From assembly GCA_030428695.1 (NCBI GenBank), contig JAUIEM010000051.1, positions 1 through 33,448 on the forward strand: a DNA stretch of 33,448 bases. The letters are read 5' to 3'. Within the stretch, counting starts at the first letter, position 1, and every line of letters begins with the position of its first letter. Source of the DNA: a bacterium (GTDB lineage: Bacteria; Planctomycetota; J058; JAJDCP01). The notes beneath the pieces are model-generated. The model was not told where the DNA came from. It ran no database searches and worked only from the letters and a program-made list of their open reading frames with translations. The translations under genes and the position numbers were made by a program. Below, piece by piece: positions 26,287-33,448 of this stretch.

Positions 26287-27682
26287 GGCGCTGACCCGGC
26301 GGATCCTCGAGGCCGCGCGCCGCGAGGGGCTGGCCGGCCCGAAGCCGCGGCGCCCCGCGCGACCCCGGCGCGGGCGGCGCGTCCGGCGCCGCAGCGCCGC
26401 GCCGCTGTGGCTGGCGGCGGTCGCCGGCATCGCGGCGGCGGCCCTGCTCGTCCTGTGGCTGGCCGGGCCGCGCGAGGAGGCTCCGCAGGGGCCCCGGGCC
26501 GGCGACAGCGCGCGGCTCGGGCCGGGACCGGAGCTGGTGGAAGAGGAGGGGCCGGAGTCCGGGCCGGAGCTGGTGGAGGGTCCGGAGCCGGAGCCGGTCG
26601 AGCAGCCGGGCCCGGTGGAAGGGCCAGAGCCGGAGCCGGAACCTGCCCCGGAGCTGGTCGAAGGTCCCGAGCCCGGGCCGGAGCCGGTGGAAGGGCCGGA
26701 GCCGGAGCTCGTCGAGGGTCCGGAGCCTCCGGAGCCTCGGGAGTCCGGTCCGACGGTCGTCGAGCAGCCCGAGCCCAGCGTCGCCCCCACGGCCCTCGCC
26801 ACCGTCACCGTCGCGGGCCGCGGGTTGGCCGTGCGGGAAGGGGACGACTGGCGGGAGCTCGAGCAGGGCGCCCCGGTGTTCGCCGGCAGCGCGCTGCGGG
26901 CGCGGGGCGCGAGCGCCATCCGCCTCGGCGGCGCCCGGCTCAGCTTCGAGGGCGAGCTCGCCCTCGAGGGGGACGCGGACGCCCCGGTCATCACCCTCGA
27001 GGACGACGACCTCTACGTCGACAACCTCGCCGCCGCCACACCGCTGACCGTCGTCGCCGGCTCCCACCAGGCCGTGCTCGCCGACGGCAGCCTGTTCCTG
27101 GAGAAGAGCGGCAGCACCGTGCTGTTCGCCTGCCTGGCGGGCGAGGCCGCCCTGCCGGAGCTGACCCTGGCCGCCGGGGAGAGCGTCAAGGCGCGCCGGG
27201 CCCGGCTCGGCGCCGTCGGCCGCGTCTCTGCGGACGACGTCCCGGAGGCCCTGCTCGCCCTCGCCGGCGGGCGCGTCGCCTGGGTCGAGGAGTTCGACAC
27301 CCGCCCGGCGGGCTGGGAGCGCGGCGAGGTCGCCGACGGCTACGCCCGCTGCGCGGGGGACGGTTCCGGCATCGAGTTCGACCTGCCCGCGCCGCTCGCT
27401 CTCGAGCCGGGCATGCGCATCCGCATCCGGCTCCGGGCCGAGGGCGTCGAGCAGCTCGTCTTCCAGACCCTCGAGCACGACGAGAGCCGCAACTACCGCA
27501 CGGAGCGCGCCGGCCTGCCGGAGGGCTTCCACGAGTGGACCATCTCCTGCGCGGAGCTGTTCGCGACCGTCGAGCGCGATGCCCCGATGCCCGAGGCCGC
27601 CCGGCTGCGCAACCTGCAGCTGCACATCTACGGCGCCGACCCGCGCCTGACCGTCGACCGCATCGTCTTCCTGCGCGAGTGA
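26216..27682 (+). CDS. FecR-like transmembrane sigma-factor partner
   Basis: The protein has 488 residues. The cytoplasmic part (1-60) is short and Arg-rich at its end and has no zinc-finger anti-sigma motif (no HxxxCxxC). One membrane helix (about 63-84) leads to a linker of about 90 residues dominated by GPEPEPVE-type Pro/Glu repeats (about 102-190). Residues about 195-340 resemble a FecR domain (AVREGDDWRELEQGAPVFAGS, ending in LTLAAGESVKA). The end (about 355-488) is a beta-sandwich-like region resembling a carbohydrate-binding module (FDTRPAGWERGEVADG, ending in LTVDRIVFLRE). Overlap with the sigma gene suggests control of sigma activity by an outer signal. ATG at 26216 has GGAAG close upstream. 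Confidence 0.85.
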   Translation: MNDELEERMLEASLEVTLGGEAGEALTRRILEAARREGLAGPKPRRPARPRRGRRVRRRSAAPLWLAAVAGIAAAALLVLWLAGPREEAPQGPRAGDSARLGPGPELVEEEGPESGPELVEGPEPEPVEQPGPVEGPEPEPEPAPELVEGPEPGPEPVEGPEPELVEGPEPPEPRESGPTVVEQPEPSVAPTALATVTVAGRGLAVREGDDWRELEQGAPVFAGSALRARGASAIRLGGARLSFEGELALEGDADAPVITLEDDDLYVDNLAAATPLTVVAGSHQAVLADGSLFLEKSGSTVLFACLAGEAALPELTLAAGESVKARRARLGAVGRVSADDVPEALLALAGGRVAWVEEFDTRPAGWERGEVADGYARCAGDGSGIEFDLPAPLALEPGMRIRIRLRAEGVEQLVFQTLEHDESRNYRTERAGLPEGFHEWTISCAELFATVERDAPMPEAARLRNLQLHIYGADPRLTVDRIVFLRE

Positions 27683-27695
27683 TCCCCTGGCCCGT

Positions 27696-27756
27696 CCTGC
27701 TCGTTCCTCGCAGGCCAGACCTGCGGCTCGCCGTCTCGCCTCGTGCCTCGGCGAGA
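27696..27756. repeat. Pair of constant-loop hairpins related to the left tandem array
   Basis: Hairpin 1: cctgc (27696-27700), loop TCGTTCCTC, gcagg (27710-27714). Hairpin 2: tctcgcc (27734-27740), loop TCGTGCCTC, ggcgaga (27750-27756), a 7-bp stem. The loops equal those of the array at 1-441, while the stems differ but stay paired. The sequence after hairpin 2 (GCTGATGCTTG) also resembles GCTGAGGCTTG in the array. Confidence 0.85.
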
Positions 27757-27802
27757 TCGGCTCGCGGCTCCGGCTGATGCTTGTTTCTGGATCGCATGCA
27801 TA

Positions 27803-27818
27803 CGCGGGCAAGCCCGCG
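27803..27818. terminator. Possible terminator hairpin after the FecR-like gene
   Basis: The stem cgcggg/cccgcg encloses the tetraloop CAAG and is followed by AGAAAACC, so a U-tract is missing on the plus strand. It might be factor-independent only in a loose sense. Confidence 0.28.
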
Positions 27819-27883
27819 AGAAAACCTTTCCCTGCGCCGCTCTCGCCGCGTAGAATGGACGCCCTTGCAAAAAGGAGTCCGTC

Positions 27884-29086
27884 ATGAGCGACGCGCGCCT
27901 GCTCGATGTGAAACTCGGAGGGGATTGGCTGGATTTCTGGCTGCCGAAGCTCGATGAGCTGCAGCTGAAGATCTACCTCGAGGTCGCCCACTTCACGAAC
28001 TCGAAGACCTATCACTCGATGTCCGAGTTCACGAAGATCTTCCCCGAGCGCACCAAGACCCAGATCCGGCAGACGCTGCGTACCCTCGAGGGCCTCGGCC
28101 TGATCGAGGTGGTCCGCAAGGACGGTATGCATCACTACCACCTGCTGCACGTCGACGACGACAACTTCCACCGCGCCCGGGTCTGCAAGCCGAGCGTGCA
28201 CGAGGCCCTCAAGGAGCTCGAGCAGATGCTCGGCGAGCTCGAAGAGGTCTCCCGTGCCGACGACACCGAGGCCCTGCGCCAGCGCATCTTCGCGAAGTAC
28301 CCGGCCTTGCAAGAGGAGTGGAAGCTGCACCAGCGCGGCCCGCGCGAGAACAAGCCCGGCTGGCGGCTGTGGATGGAGCTCGCGATCCACCTGCAGAACC
28401 ACTTCGACCAGAACTACGGCAAGCTGCGCGAGATGCACAGCGAGATCTTCAAGGACATCTCGGCCAAGTTCGTCCAGCTCAACCTGTCGCTCGTCGACCA
28501 GATCACGACCGACATCCTCACGCATCGGCCCGAGTACTTCCGCTACGTCTCCGACACCTGGGTCGCGACCGAGACCGAGGCGGTGTTCGTGCAGAAGGAG
28601 AACGTGCGGGCGCTGGCCGACAAGTACCAGGTCGGCTCGGAGATGATCTTCCTCAACCTGCTCGAAGCCCTGGAAGACGAAGGCACGACCGTGCTCGAGC
28701 TCGACGCGAAGGGCCGGGTCAAGCACCTGCTCCTGCCGTCGACCACCGGCCTGGACGAGGGCGACGAGCGCATGTTGTTCCTGCGCCCGGACGAGTTCAA
28801 CGCCGAGGAGATGGACGACCTCGAAGAGACCTACCAGCGCATCCGGCGGGTCCAGGAGAGCTACGTCGAGCACCTGGTCGGCAGCGGCGTGCTGACCCTG
28901 GTCGAGGCGGACAGCATGGGCTTGATCGCGGACATCGAGCCGCTCCTCAAGGTCTTGAAGGGGAGCGTCAACGACGCCCTCGAGCTGGTGACCTGCGAGA
29001 GCGCGCCGCAGGCGATGCGGCCGCGTCCGGTCTCGCTCAAGCGCGTGCAGTCGGTCTACAACAGCTGCCGCTCCCAGAGCGTGTAG
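27884..29086 (+). CDS. Winged-helix-like protein of unknown function
   Basis: The protein has 400 residues. Residues about 25-95 read as a winged helix-turn-helix (LDELQLKIYLEVAHFTNSKT, TKTQIRQTLRTLEGLGLIEVVRKDGMHHYHLL), similar to replication-initiation and MarR/DnaD-like domains. The rest is mostly acidic, long alpha-helical sequence (LKELEQMLGELEEVSRADD and further helices) without a known motif. There are no signal or membrane segments, so it is probably a cytoplasmic DNA-binding protein. ATG at 27884 has AAAGGAG six bases upstream. It is alone, with hairpin repeats before it and a secreted hydrolase after it. Confidence 0.83.
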   Translation: MSDARLLDVKLGGDWLDFWLPKLDELQLKIYLEVAHFTNSKTYHSMSEFTKIFPERTKTQIRQTLRTLEGLGLIEVVRKDGMHHYHLLHVDDDNFHRARVCKPSVHEALKELEQMLGELEEVSRADDTEALRQRIFAKYPALQEEWKLHQRGPRENKPGWRLWMELAIHLQNHFDQNYGKLREMHSEIFKDISAKFVQLNLSLVDQITTDILTHRPEYFRYVSDTWVATETEAVFVQKENVRALADKYQVGSEMIFLNLLEALEDEGTTVLELDAKGRVKHLLLPSTTGLDEGDERMLFLRPDEFNAEEMDDLEETYQRIRRVQESYVEHLVGSGVLTLVEADSMGLIADIEPLLKVLKGSVNDALELVTCESAPQAMRPRPVSLKRVQSVYNSCRSQSV

Positions 29087-29180
29087 GCCGTCTGCGCCAC
29101 GCCCTTTCCCGATTTTCGCCAGCACATCGGCAGCTCGCCCGTAGCACTTCCATCCGACCCCTGTCGAAAGGAGTGCGCGC

Positions 29181-30443
29181 ATGCGTCCGTCCCTGTGTTC
29201 TGTCCTGCTCCTCGCCCTCTGCCTCCCCCTCGCCGCCGACACCCGCAGCGAGCTCTTCCGCCTCCTCGACAACGCGGATGGCGAAGACCGCGCGGCCCTG
29301 CTCGCCGCCCTCGAGGCGCTGCCCCTGAGCCCCGCAGAAGGGGTCGCGCTGCTGCGCGAGGGGCGCCGCTACGGCGCGGCCGAGACCGGCCACTTCACCC
29401 GCACCCTGACCAGCGCCGAGGGGGTCGAGAGCGAGGTGCAGTTCTGGGTGCCGGAAGACTACGACCCGACGGTGGCGACGCCGGTCGTGATCTTCCTGCA
29501 CGGCCTCGGGGCCAGCCCGCGGATGTTCTACAACCTGATCGGCCACGGCTGCGCCGCCCGCGGTTGGATCCTGATCATGCCCCAGGCCGAGCGCCTCAAG
29601 GACGTCACGCACCTGCCGATCATGCTGCGCGGGGCCAACCTGATGCAGCACTGGTGGAGCTACCACGCCGAGGACAACTTCGGCCTGGTCGCCCTCGACT
29701 GGCTCGCCCGCCACTACAACGTCGACCACGACCGGGTCGCCCTCGGCGGCTACTCGATGGGCGGCTACGCGACCTGGAACCTCGGTGTGCGCTACCACGA
29801 CCGCTTCTCGGCCCTGATCCCCTACGCGGCCGGCGACGTCAGCGCCACCCCGGGGCGGCACACCCGCGACGACGCCTACCGTCAGCTCGAGAACCTCGCC
29901 CTGACCGAGTCCTGGATCACCCACTCCAAGGACGACCAGATGGTCAGCTACCGCATCGCCGAGCGCATCATGGCGGCCCTCGACGAGCTCGGCATCGCCT
30001 ACCACTCCGACATCGTCGACGGCGAGGGCCATCGTCTGCGGGTCGGCGGTGAAGAGAACGAGCGCACCCTGGCGATGTTCGCCTGGCTGGACGAGCAACG
30101 GCGGAACCCGACGCCCGAGCGCTTCTCCCACGTCGCCCTCGACGAGCACAACGCCTGGGCCTACAACGTCGAGCTGCGGTCCTGGGAGGGCCGGCTCGGC
30201 GAGGTCGAGCTGCGCCGCGACGGACGCTCGATCGCATTGGAGGCCCCGGGCGGCACCGCGCTCGCCGTCTACCTCGAGCCGGACGACGGCCGCCCCCTGA
30301 CCGTCGGCGGGGAGGTGTGCGAAGGCAGCGAGGAGCGCGGCTGGGAGGTCGTGGTCGATAGCTGGTTGGCGCGGCGCGACCCCGCCTTCACCTGGTGCCG
30401 GCGGGTGCTCGTGGAGGTCGAGGAGGAGACGGCGGACTTCTGA
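29181..30443 (+). CDS. Secreted alpha/beta hydrolase (esterase/depolymerase-like)
   Basis: The protein has 420 residues. The signal peptide (1-19) ends at LAAD. The hydrolase domain (about 85-310) has the oxyanion HG at 107-108, nucleophile S192 in GGYSMGGYATWN, a likely acid D251 or D252 (THSKDD) and H284 (DGEGHRL), the order of the PHB-depolymerase/phospholipase-esterase group. Residues about 315-420 form a beta-rich C-terminal domain of unknown role. It should hydrolyse an ester outside the cytoplasm; the substrate is not evident. ATG at 29181 has AAGGAG upstream. It is followed by the palindromic repeat cluster. Confidence 0.9.
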   Translation: MRPSLCSVLLLALCLPLAADTRSELFRLLDNADGEDRAALLAALEALPLSPAEGVALLREGRRYGAAETGHFTRTLTSAEGVESEVQFWVPEDYDPTVATPVVIFLHGLGASPRMFYNLIGHGCAARGWILIMPQAERLKDVTHLPIMLRGANLMQHWWSYHAEDNFGLVALDWLARHYNVDHDRVALGGYSMGGYATWNLGVRYHDRFSALIPYAAGDVSATPGRHTRDDAYRQLENLALTESWITHSKDDQMVSYRIAERIMAALDELGIAYHSDIVDGEGHRLRVGGEENERTLAMFAWLDEQRRNPTPERFSHVALDEHNAWAYNVELRSWEGRLGEVELRRDGRSIALEAPGGTALAVYLEPDDGRPLTVGGEVCEGSEERGWEVVVDSWLARRDPAFTWCRRVLVEVEEETADF

Positions 30444-30905
30444 TCGACGCTGCACAACTCACGGTCAGGACGCTCAGACGAGGTTCTCCATGCAGGGGAG
30501 GGCTACCCGGCCTTCCCACCCGCATGTCTGTCCTGCGGCGGCTCGAAATCCTGTAGGGGCGGGGTCTACGAGGCTGTCTCACGGAACCGTACGACGCACG
30601 TCCCTACGCCTGCGACGGGCGGGGGTAATCCCCGCCCCTACATTGGATTCCGACGCACCCCACGGGTGATCCCAGACGTGCGGCAGGCGAGCCATGCCTC
30701 GCTTGGGCTGATGGTCCTATCCGAATGTAGGGGAGGGGTTTACCCCCTCCCGCGAAGCGGGACAAGGCGTACTGTGACTGGACTCGTGAGACGACCCCTC
30801 TACCCCCGCCCGCCGGAGCGGGTAGGACTCTCCCCCGGCAGGCAGTGACCGGCGTGGATCGACCCTACGCATCGGCCTGTTTCATCGCTCTCACCGATCG
30901 CCCGC
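30444..30905. other. Intergenic region of 462 bp filled with palindromic repeats
   Basis: No gene is visible. The region holds the GTAGGGG-type palindromes listed separately at 30553-30826. It lies between a plus-strand and a minus-strand gene whose ends converge here. Confidence 0.8.
30553..30826. repeat. Cluster of GTAGGGG-type palindromic repeats (REP/BIME-like)
   Basis: Four related elements are seen. One is at 30553-30569 (GTAGGGGCGGGG followed by TCTAC). The second has gggcgggg (30617-30624) pairing with ccccgccc (30630-30637). The third has gggagggg (30731-30738) pairing with cccctccc (30744-30751). The fourth, CTACCC to GGGTAG, lies at about 30800-30826. The second and third have identical geometry (8-bp stem, 5-nt loop), and the stem change is compensated. 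Their facing flanks (30630-30648 and 30719-30738) form an imperfect inverted repeat of about 19 bp enclosing about 70 bp, so the pair resembles a BIME or small non-autonomous element. Confidence 0.82.
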
Positions 30906-32675
30906 TCAGCGCGCCGGGGCGGCCTGGGGCAGCTCCTCCCGGCGGCGGTGCAGCAGCCGGTAGAGCGCCGCACGGTCGTTCGGCCAGGCGGTGATCGCGT
31001 CCGGGACGAGCTGCGCGATGCGCGCACGATCGCGTGCGCCGGCGAAGTAGTCCTGGGCGCTCTGCAGGTCGTCCAGGCCGAGGTCCGTCCAGGCGTTGAG
31101 CACCGCCTCTCCCACACCCTCCTCGAGGAAGCGGGCGTAACGCCAGTAGCGCGGCCGGGAGCGCAGCCACCAGCCGGGCGGGACGTCGCGCTCGTCGCCG
31201 CGGAGCTCCGCGACGACGCGTCTGTCGTGCAGGCTCCAGAGCGACACGCAACGCTCGTCGTGAGCATGCTCGAGCTCCTCCAGCTCGCGCGCGGCGCCGT
31301 CGAGGCGGGCGAGAATCTCCGCGCAGGCGTCGTAGCGGGCCGCGAGCCCGTGGCCCTCGGCGACGGCCGCCGCGTCGACGCGGAGCGCGCTGTGGGCGGC
31401 GCGGAGGCGCTCGTTGTCGGCGCGCACCAGGGCCCGCAGGCTGGTGCTGAGCAGGCGCCGCGCGCGGTCGACCTCGGTGACCAGCCAGCGGGCGTGCAGG
31501 TTGGCGGCGCGGCGGCCCTGGAAGTACGCGTCCTCTGCCTCGATGAGGCCGGCGCCCGCCGCGCTCCGCGCCCGGTCCATGCGCAGGCCGTAGCGCTCGT
31601 CGTGGTCGCTCTCTTCGAGCAGGGGCACCGCGTCGTCGTCCGGTTCTTCGTCCGGCAGCTCGATCGCGTCGCAGGACAGGCTGAGCGGCGCCGTCTCGGT
31701 GCCCGCCAGCGGCAGGGTGCCGGGGCCGCCCTCGGCGAAGAACAGGTGCTGGCCGTCCGCGCGGTCCCGCACGTGCAGGAGCAGGCTCAGGCCCCCCTGG
31801 AAGCGGTCGAGTACCGCGAAGCCGCGCACGCTGCGTCCCGAGAAGCTGAAGCGGCGGATCTGGAAGCGGCCCTCGCCGCTGAGCAGGCGCTCGAGCCCGT
31901 CGACCCGCGGCTCGGCGAGCCGGTCGTCGACCGCGCTCTTCAGCTGGTCGGCGAGGGCGGCCAGGCCGATGTTCTGGCCGAGATCGGGCACCGCCCGCGC
32001 GCTGATGCGGCCGATCAGGGTGGCGACCGAGGCCCGCAGGAAGGCGCGGGCGAAGCGTCCGTCCTCCTCGTCGTTGACGACCCAGTCGACGAGCAGGTTC
32101 TGGACCAGCTTCGTGGCGAAACCGCGCGCCAGGCTCCGGGCGAGGGACTCCGACGCGTGCCGCGCGAGGATCCCGGTCACCCGCGGCAGGCCGACCGCGC
32201 TGGTCACGCCGTCGAGCAGCGCCTCGCCGAGCGCGAAGTAGTCGGTCATCGCCGCCCGCTCGCGGAAGGCCTGGTTGAGCTTGGTCAGCCCCGGCTCGTG
32301 GCGCGGGTGGACGTCGCCCCGGCGCAGGAAGGTGCCGCTGGTCGGGTTCCAGAACGCCTGCTCCGGCCAGCCGTAGCCGGGGAAGCGCACGTAGTTCCAG
32401 TCGCGGGCGAAGGCCTCGCGCAGAGGCACGACGGCGCCGCGGGCGGCGGCGCGTTCCTCCTCGCTGTCGACGTCGCTGACCAGCAGGCGGTAGCGGGTGT
32501 CGGGCTGGGCGATGGTCCACACCGGGCTGCCGTTCGGGGTCTTCAGCGCGCCCCCGTCGCCGGTGCGGAAGGGCAGCCAGGCGCGGTCGTTGCCCGACCA
32601 GGCGAAGACGTACAGGTCCGGCATCCAGCTGCCGCAGGTCTCGAGAAAGGTCACGCGGGCTTCGGGCTCGCTCAT
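30906..32675 (-). CDS. Large protein of unknown function, possible secretion-associated
   Basis: The protein has 589 residues. It has no signal peptide, membrane helix or recognised catalytic motif. The N-terminus (TFLETCGSWMPDLYVFAWSG) is aromatic-rich, the middle is mixed, and residues about 365-470 are long charged helices (RAANLHARWLVTEVDRARRLL and further). ATG at 32675 has GGAGG upstream and lies 12 bp after the small upstream gene, so the two form one unit. I cannot assign a function. Confidence 0.8.
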   Translation of the reverse strand: MSEPEARVTFLETCGSWMPDLYVFAWSGNDRAWLPFRTGDGGALKTPNGSPVWTIAQPDTRYRLLVSDVDSEEERAAARGAVVPLREAFARDWNYVRFPGYGWPEQAFWNPTSGTFLRRGDVHPRHEPGLTKLNQAFRERAAMTDYFALGEALLDGVTSAVGLPRVTGILARHASESLARSLARGFATKLVQNLLVDWVVNDEEDGRFARAFLRASVATLIGRISARAVPDLGQNIGLAALADQLKSAVDDRLAEPRVDGLERLLSGEGRFQIRRFSFSGRSVRGFAVLDRFQGGLSLLLHVRDRADGQHLFFAEGGPGTLPLAGTETAPLSLSCDAIELPDEEPDDDAVPLLEESDHDERYGLRMDRARSAAGAGLIEAEDAYFQGRRAANLHARWLVTEVDRARRLLSTSLRALVRADNERLRAAHSALRVDAAAVAEGHGLAARYDACAEILARLDGAARELEELEHAHDERCVSLWSLHDRRVVAELRGDERDVPPGWWLRSRPRYWRYARFLEEGVGEAVLNAWTDLGLDDLQSAQDYFAGARDRARIAQLVPDAITAWPNDRAALYRLLHRRREELPQAAPAR

Positions 32676-32687
32676 CGGGGCTTCCTC

Positions 32688-33029
32688 CTACAGTGACAGG
32701 CCGGCGAACAAGGAGTAGATCCGGCCCTGCCCCGGCCCGGGGTCGATCTCTGCGGTGTAGCGCCGGCCGCGCGGCGCGTCCGGGATCCGCAGCCGCGCGA
32801 AGCCCGGCTTGCTCGGGTGCGGCCGGGCGACCTGATGGATCGGGACGCGGGTCTCGTACGAGCCGTCATCGGCGCGCAGGATCAGCACGTCGTCGAAGCT
32901 CTCGGCGCGGCTCAGGTCGATCTGGATCGCGATCGTCAGCGCCGGCTCGATCCGCAGCTCGTGCGAGCGGCCGGTCGTGAGCCGGATGCCGGCGGCGACC
33001 TCGGGGCGGGTGATGGTGCGGGCTCCCAT
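32688..33029 (-). CDS. Small beta-rich protein of unknown function
   Basis: The protein has 113 residues. It is beta-rich and ends with YTAEIDPGPGQGRIYSLFAGLSL. That resembles the closing motif (IDPG, then LF) of domains found next to type VI secretion and tail-spike-like loci. This similarity is recalled from general pattern, not searched, so treat it as a hint. ATG at 33029 has AGGAGG upstream. It is the first gene of the two-gene cassette with the 589-residue protein. Confidence 0.75.
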   Translation of the reverse strand: MGARTITRPEVAAGIRLTTGRSHELRIEPALTIAIQIDLSRAESFDDVLILRADDGSYETRVPIHQVARPHPSKPGFARLRIPDAPRGRRYTAEIDPGPGQGRIYSLFAGLSL

Positions 33030-33361
33030 CGTCTCCTCCTGGCGGGTTCCTCTTCACCACGCCTTTGTCGGTGGGGAGGAGATTTCCAGAAGGAAAGGGA
33101 GATTATTCGACGGGGTCGCCCGGACACTCGTGGGCTGGCAGGGCCGATTCGGGCGCGAACGAATAGACCCCTGCGCCTGGCCAGACAGGAATACTGCTTC
33201 CGCCTTTTCTGCCACACACGTAAGGGGGAGATACTAAGCGGACGCCACCGCGGACAGCCCGCCTGCTCAACACCGTAGCCCGAAGAGTAACCGTCCGGTG
33301 AGCCCGGGCCTGACGTCCTCCGCCTTCGCGCGCAGAATGTGCGCGAAGGGAGGATGTCGTC
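33030..33361. other. Intergenic region of 332 bp leading to the IS66-like element
   Basis: Positions 33030-33286 show no gene. From 33287 the sequence resembles an insertion-sequence end. A 9-bp hairpin (33323-33349) precedes the partial gene. Confidence 0.55.
33323..33349. promoter_or_regulatory. Hairpin upstream of the partial IS gene
   Basis: The arms ccttcgcgc (33323-33331) and gcgcgaagg (33341-33349) pair perfectly around a 9-nt loop that contains CAGAAT. The right arm runs into the GGGAGG ribosome-binding site, so it could hide that site or block read-through from outside, as seen in other IS elements (inference). Confidence 0.5.
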
Positions 33362-33448
33362 ATGAAGAGATCGACGAAGGACGAGACGGAGAGACGCTAC
33401 CGGAAGCTGCTTGCCCAGCAGCAGCGGAGCGGCCTGTCGTTGCGGATG
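33362..33448 (+). CDS. Partial IS66 TnpA-like accessory protein, cut by window end
   Basis: Only 29 residues are inside the window. The segment ERRYRKLLAQQQRSGLSLR matches the start of IS66 TnpA/IS3-like helix-turn-helix proteins (charged helix, then SGLS before the HTH). ATG at 33362 has GGGAGG eight bases upstream. The rest of the gene lies beyond the window. Confidence 0.6.
   Translation, partial: MKRSTKDETERRYRKLLAQQQRSGLSLRM

Larger units (their letters stand above)
27683..27883. other. Spacer with three hairpins before the winged-helix gene
   Basis: Two constant-loop hairpins (27696-27714 and 27734-27756) are followed by a third stem at 27803-27818. A TAGAAT at 27851-27856 could be the -10 box of the next gene; its -35 is poor. 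Confidence 0.4.
33287..33448 (+). mobile_element. Probable left end of an IS66-family insertion sequence
   Basis: From 33287 the sequence reads GTAACCGTCCGGTGAG, then CCCGGGCC to 33310, which matches the general form of IS66 terminal inverted repeats (GTAA start, GGTGA core, GGCC end). A small gene with TnpA-like sequence starts 52 bp further. Only the left end is inside the window, so the right repeat, the tnpB/tnpC genes and the 8-bp target duplication cannot be seen. Confidence 0.55.

Overview
This is a GC-rich bacterial chromosomal window of roughly 70% GC by eye. It carries 21 protein-coding genes: 19 intact, one frameshifted membrane gene, and one partial gene at the right edge. I see no rRNA, tRNA or CRISPR array. 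Several traits fit Planctomycetota best: sigma-factor/Ser-Thr-kinase pairs, lipoproteins with low-complexity linkers, DUF1579- and DUF6498-like proteins, a secreted beta-helix protein, and tight operons with Shine-Dalgarno sites. Another complex GC-rich lineage such as Myxococcota cannot be excluded, because no phylogenetic marker gene is present.

Layout. 1-582: a 126-bp tandem repeat made of hairpins, then a short AT-rich stretch. 583-5772 (minus strand): an operon of ECF-like sigma factor, membrane Ser/Thr kinase, GT-C/TPR-like membrane protein and aldo/keto reductase. 6057-8000 (minus): an orphan HELTH metalloprotease-like protein. 8424-17502 (plus): a five-gene, overlapping operon of PQQ-type beta-propeller, HemW-like radical SAM enzyme, flavin-dependent halogenase-like enzyme, a glycosyltransferase fused to an ABC ATPase, and a large FtsX/MacB-type permease. 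17720-20823 (plus): a lipoprotein with ZU5-like, papain-like and three FN3 segments, then a secreted DUF1579 protein. 20825-22848 (minus): a second Ser/Thr kinase preceded by a frameshifted membrane/zinc-ribbon gene. 23038-24055 (plus): a small Pro-rich membrane-anchored protein and a DUF6498-like membrane protein. 24059-25579 (minus): a beta-helix lipoprotein with a Gly-Asn-X linker. 25717-27682 (plus): an ECF sigma factor overlapping a FecR-like transmembrane partner. 27884-30443 (plus): a winged-helix-like protein and a secreted alpha/beta hydrolase. 30444-30905: a cluster of GTAGGGG-type palindromes. 30906-33029 (minus): a two-gene cassette of unknown function. 33287-33448: what looks like the left end of an IS66-family element.

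How the parts may work together. The 8424-17502 operon is the best candidate for an undescribed system: it combines two redox tailoring enzymes, a sugar transferase physically joined to a transporter ATPase, and the matching permease. This suggests that a modified glycoconjugate is made and moved across, or extracted from, the membrane (inference). The second theme is envelope signalling, with two kinases and two sigma factors, one of which has a surface-exposed partner. The third is a set of structured repeats. The most striking is a hairpin with a constant 9-nt loop (TCGTTCCTC or TCGTGCCTC) and stems that differ in sequence but remain paired. It occurs in the left tandem array and again near 27.7 kb.
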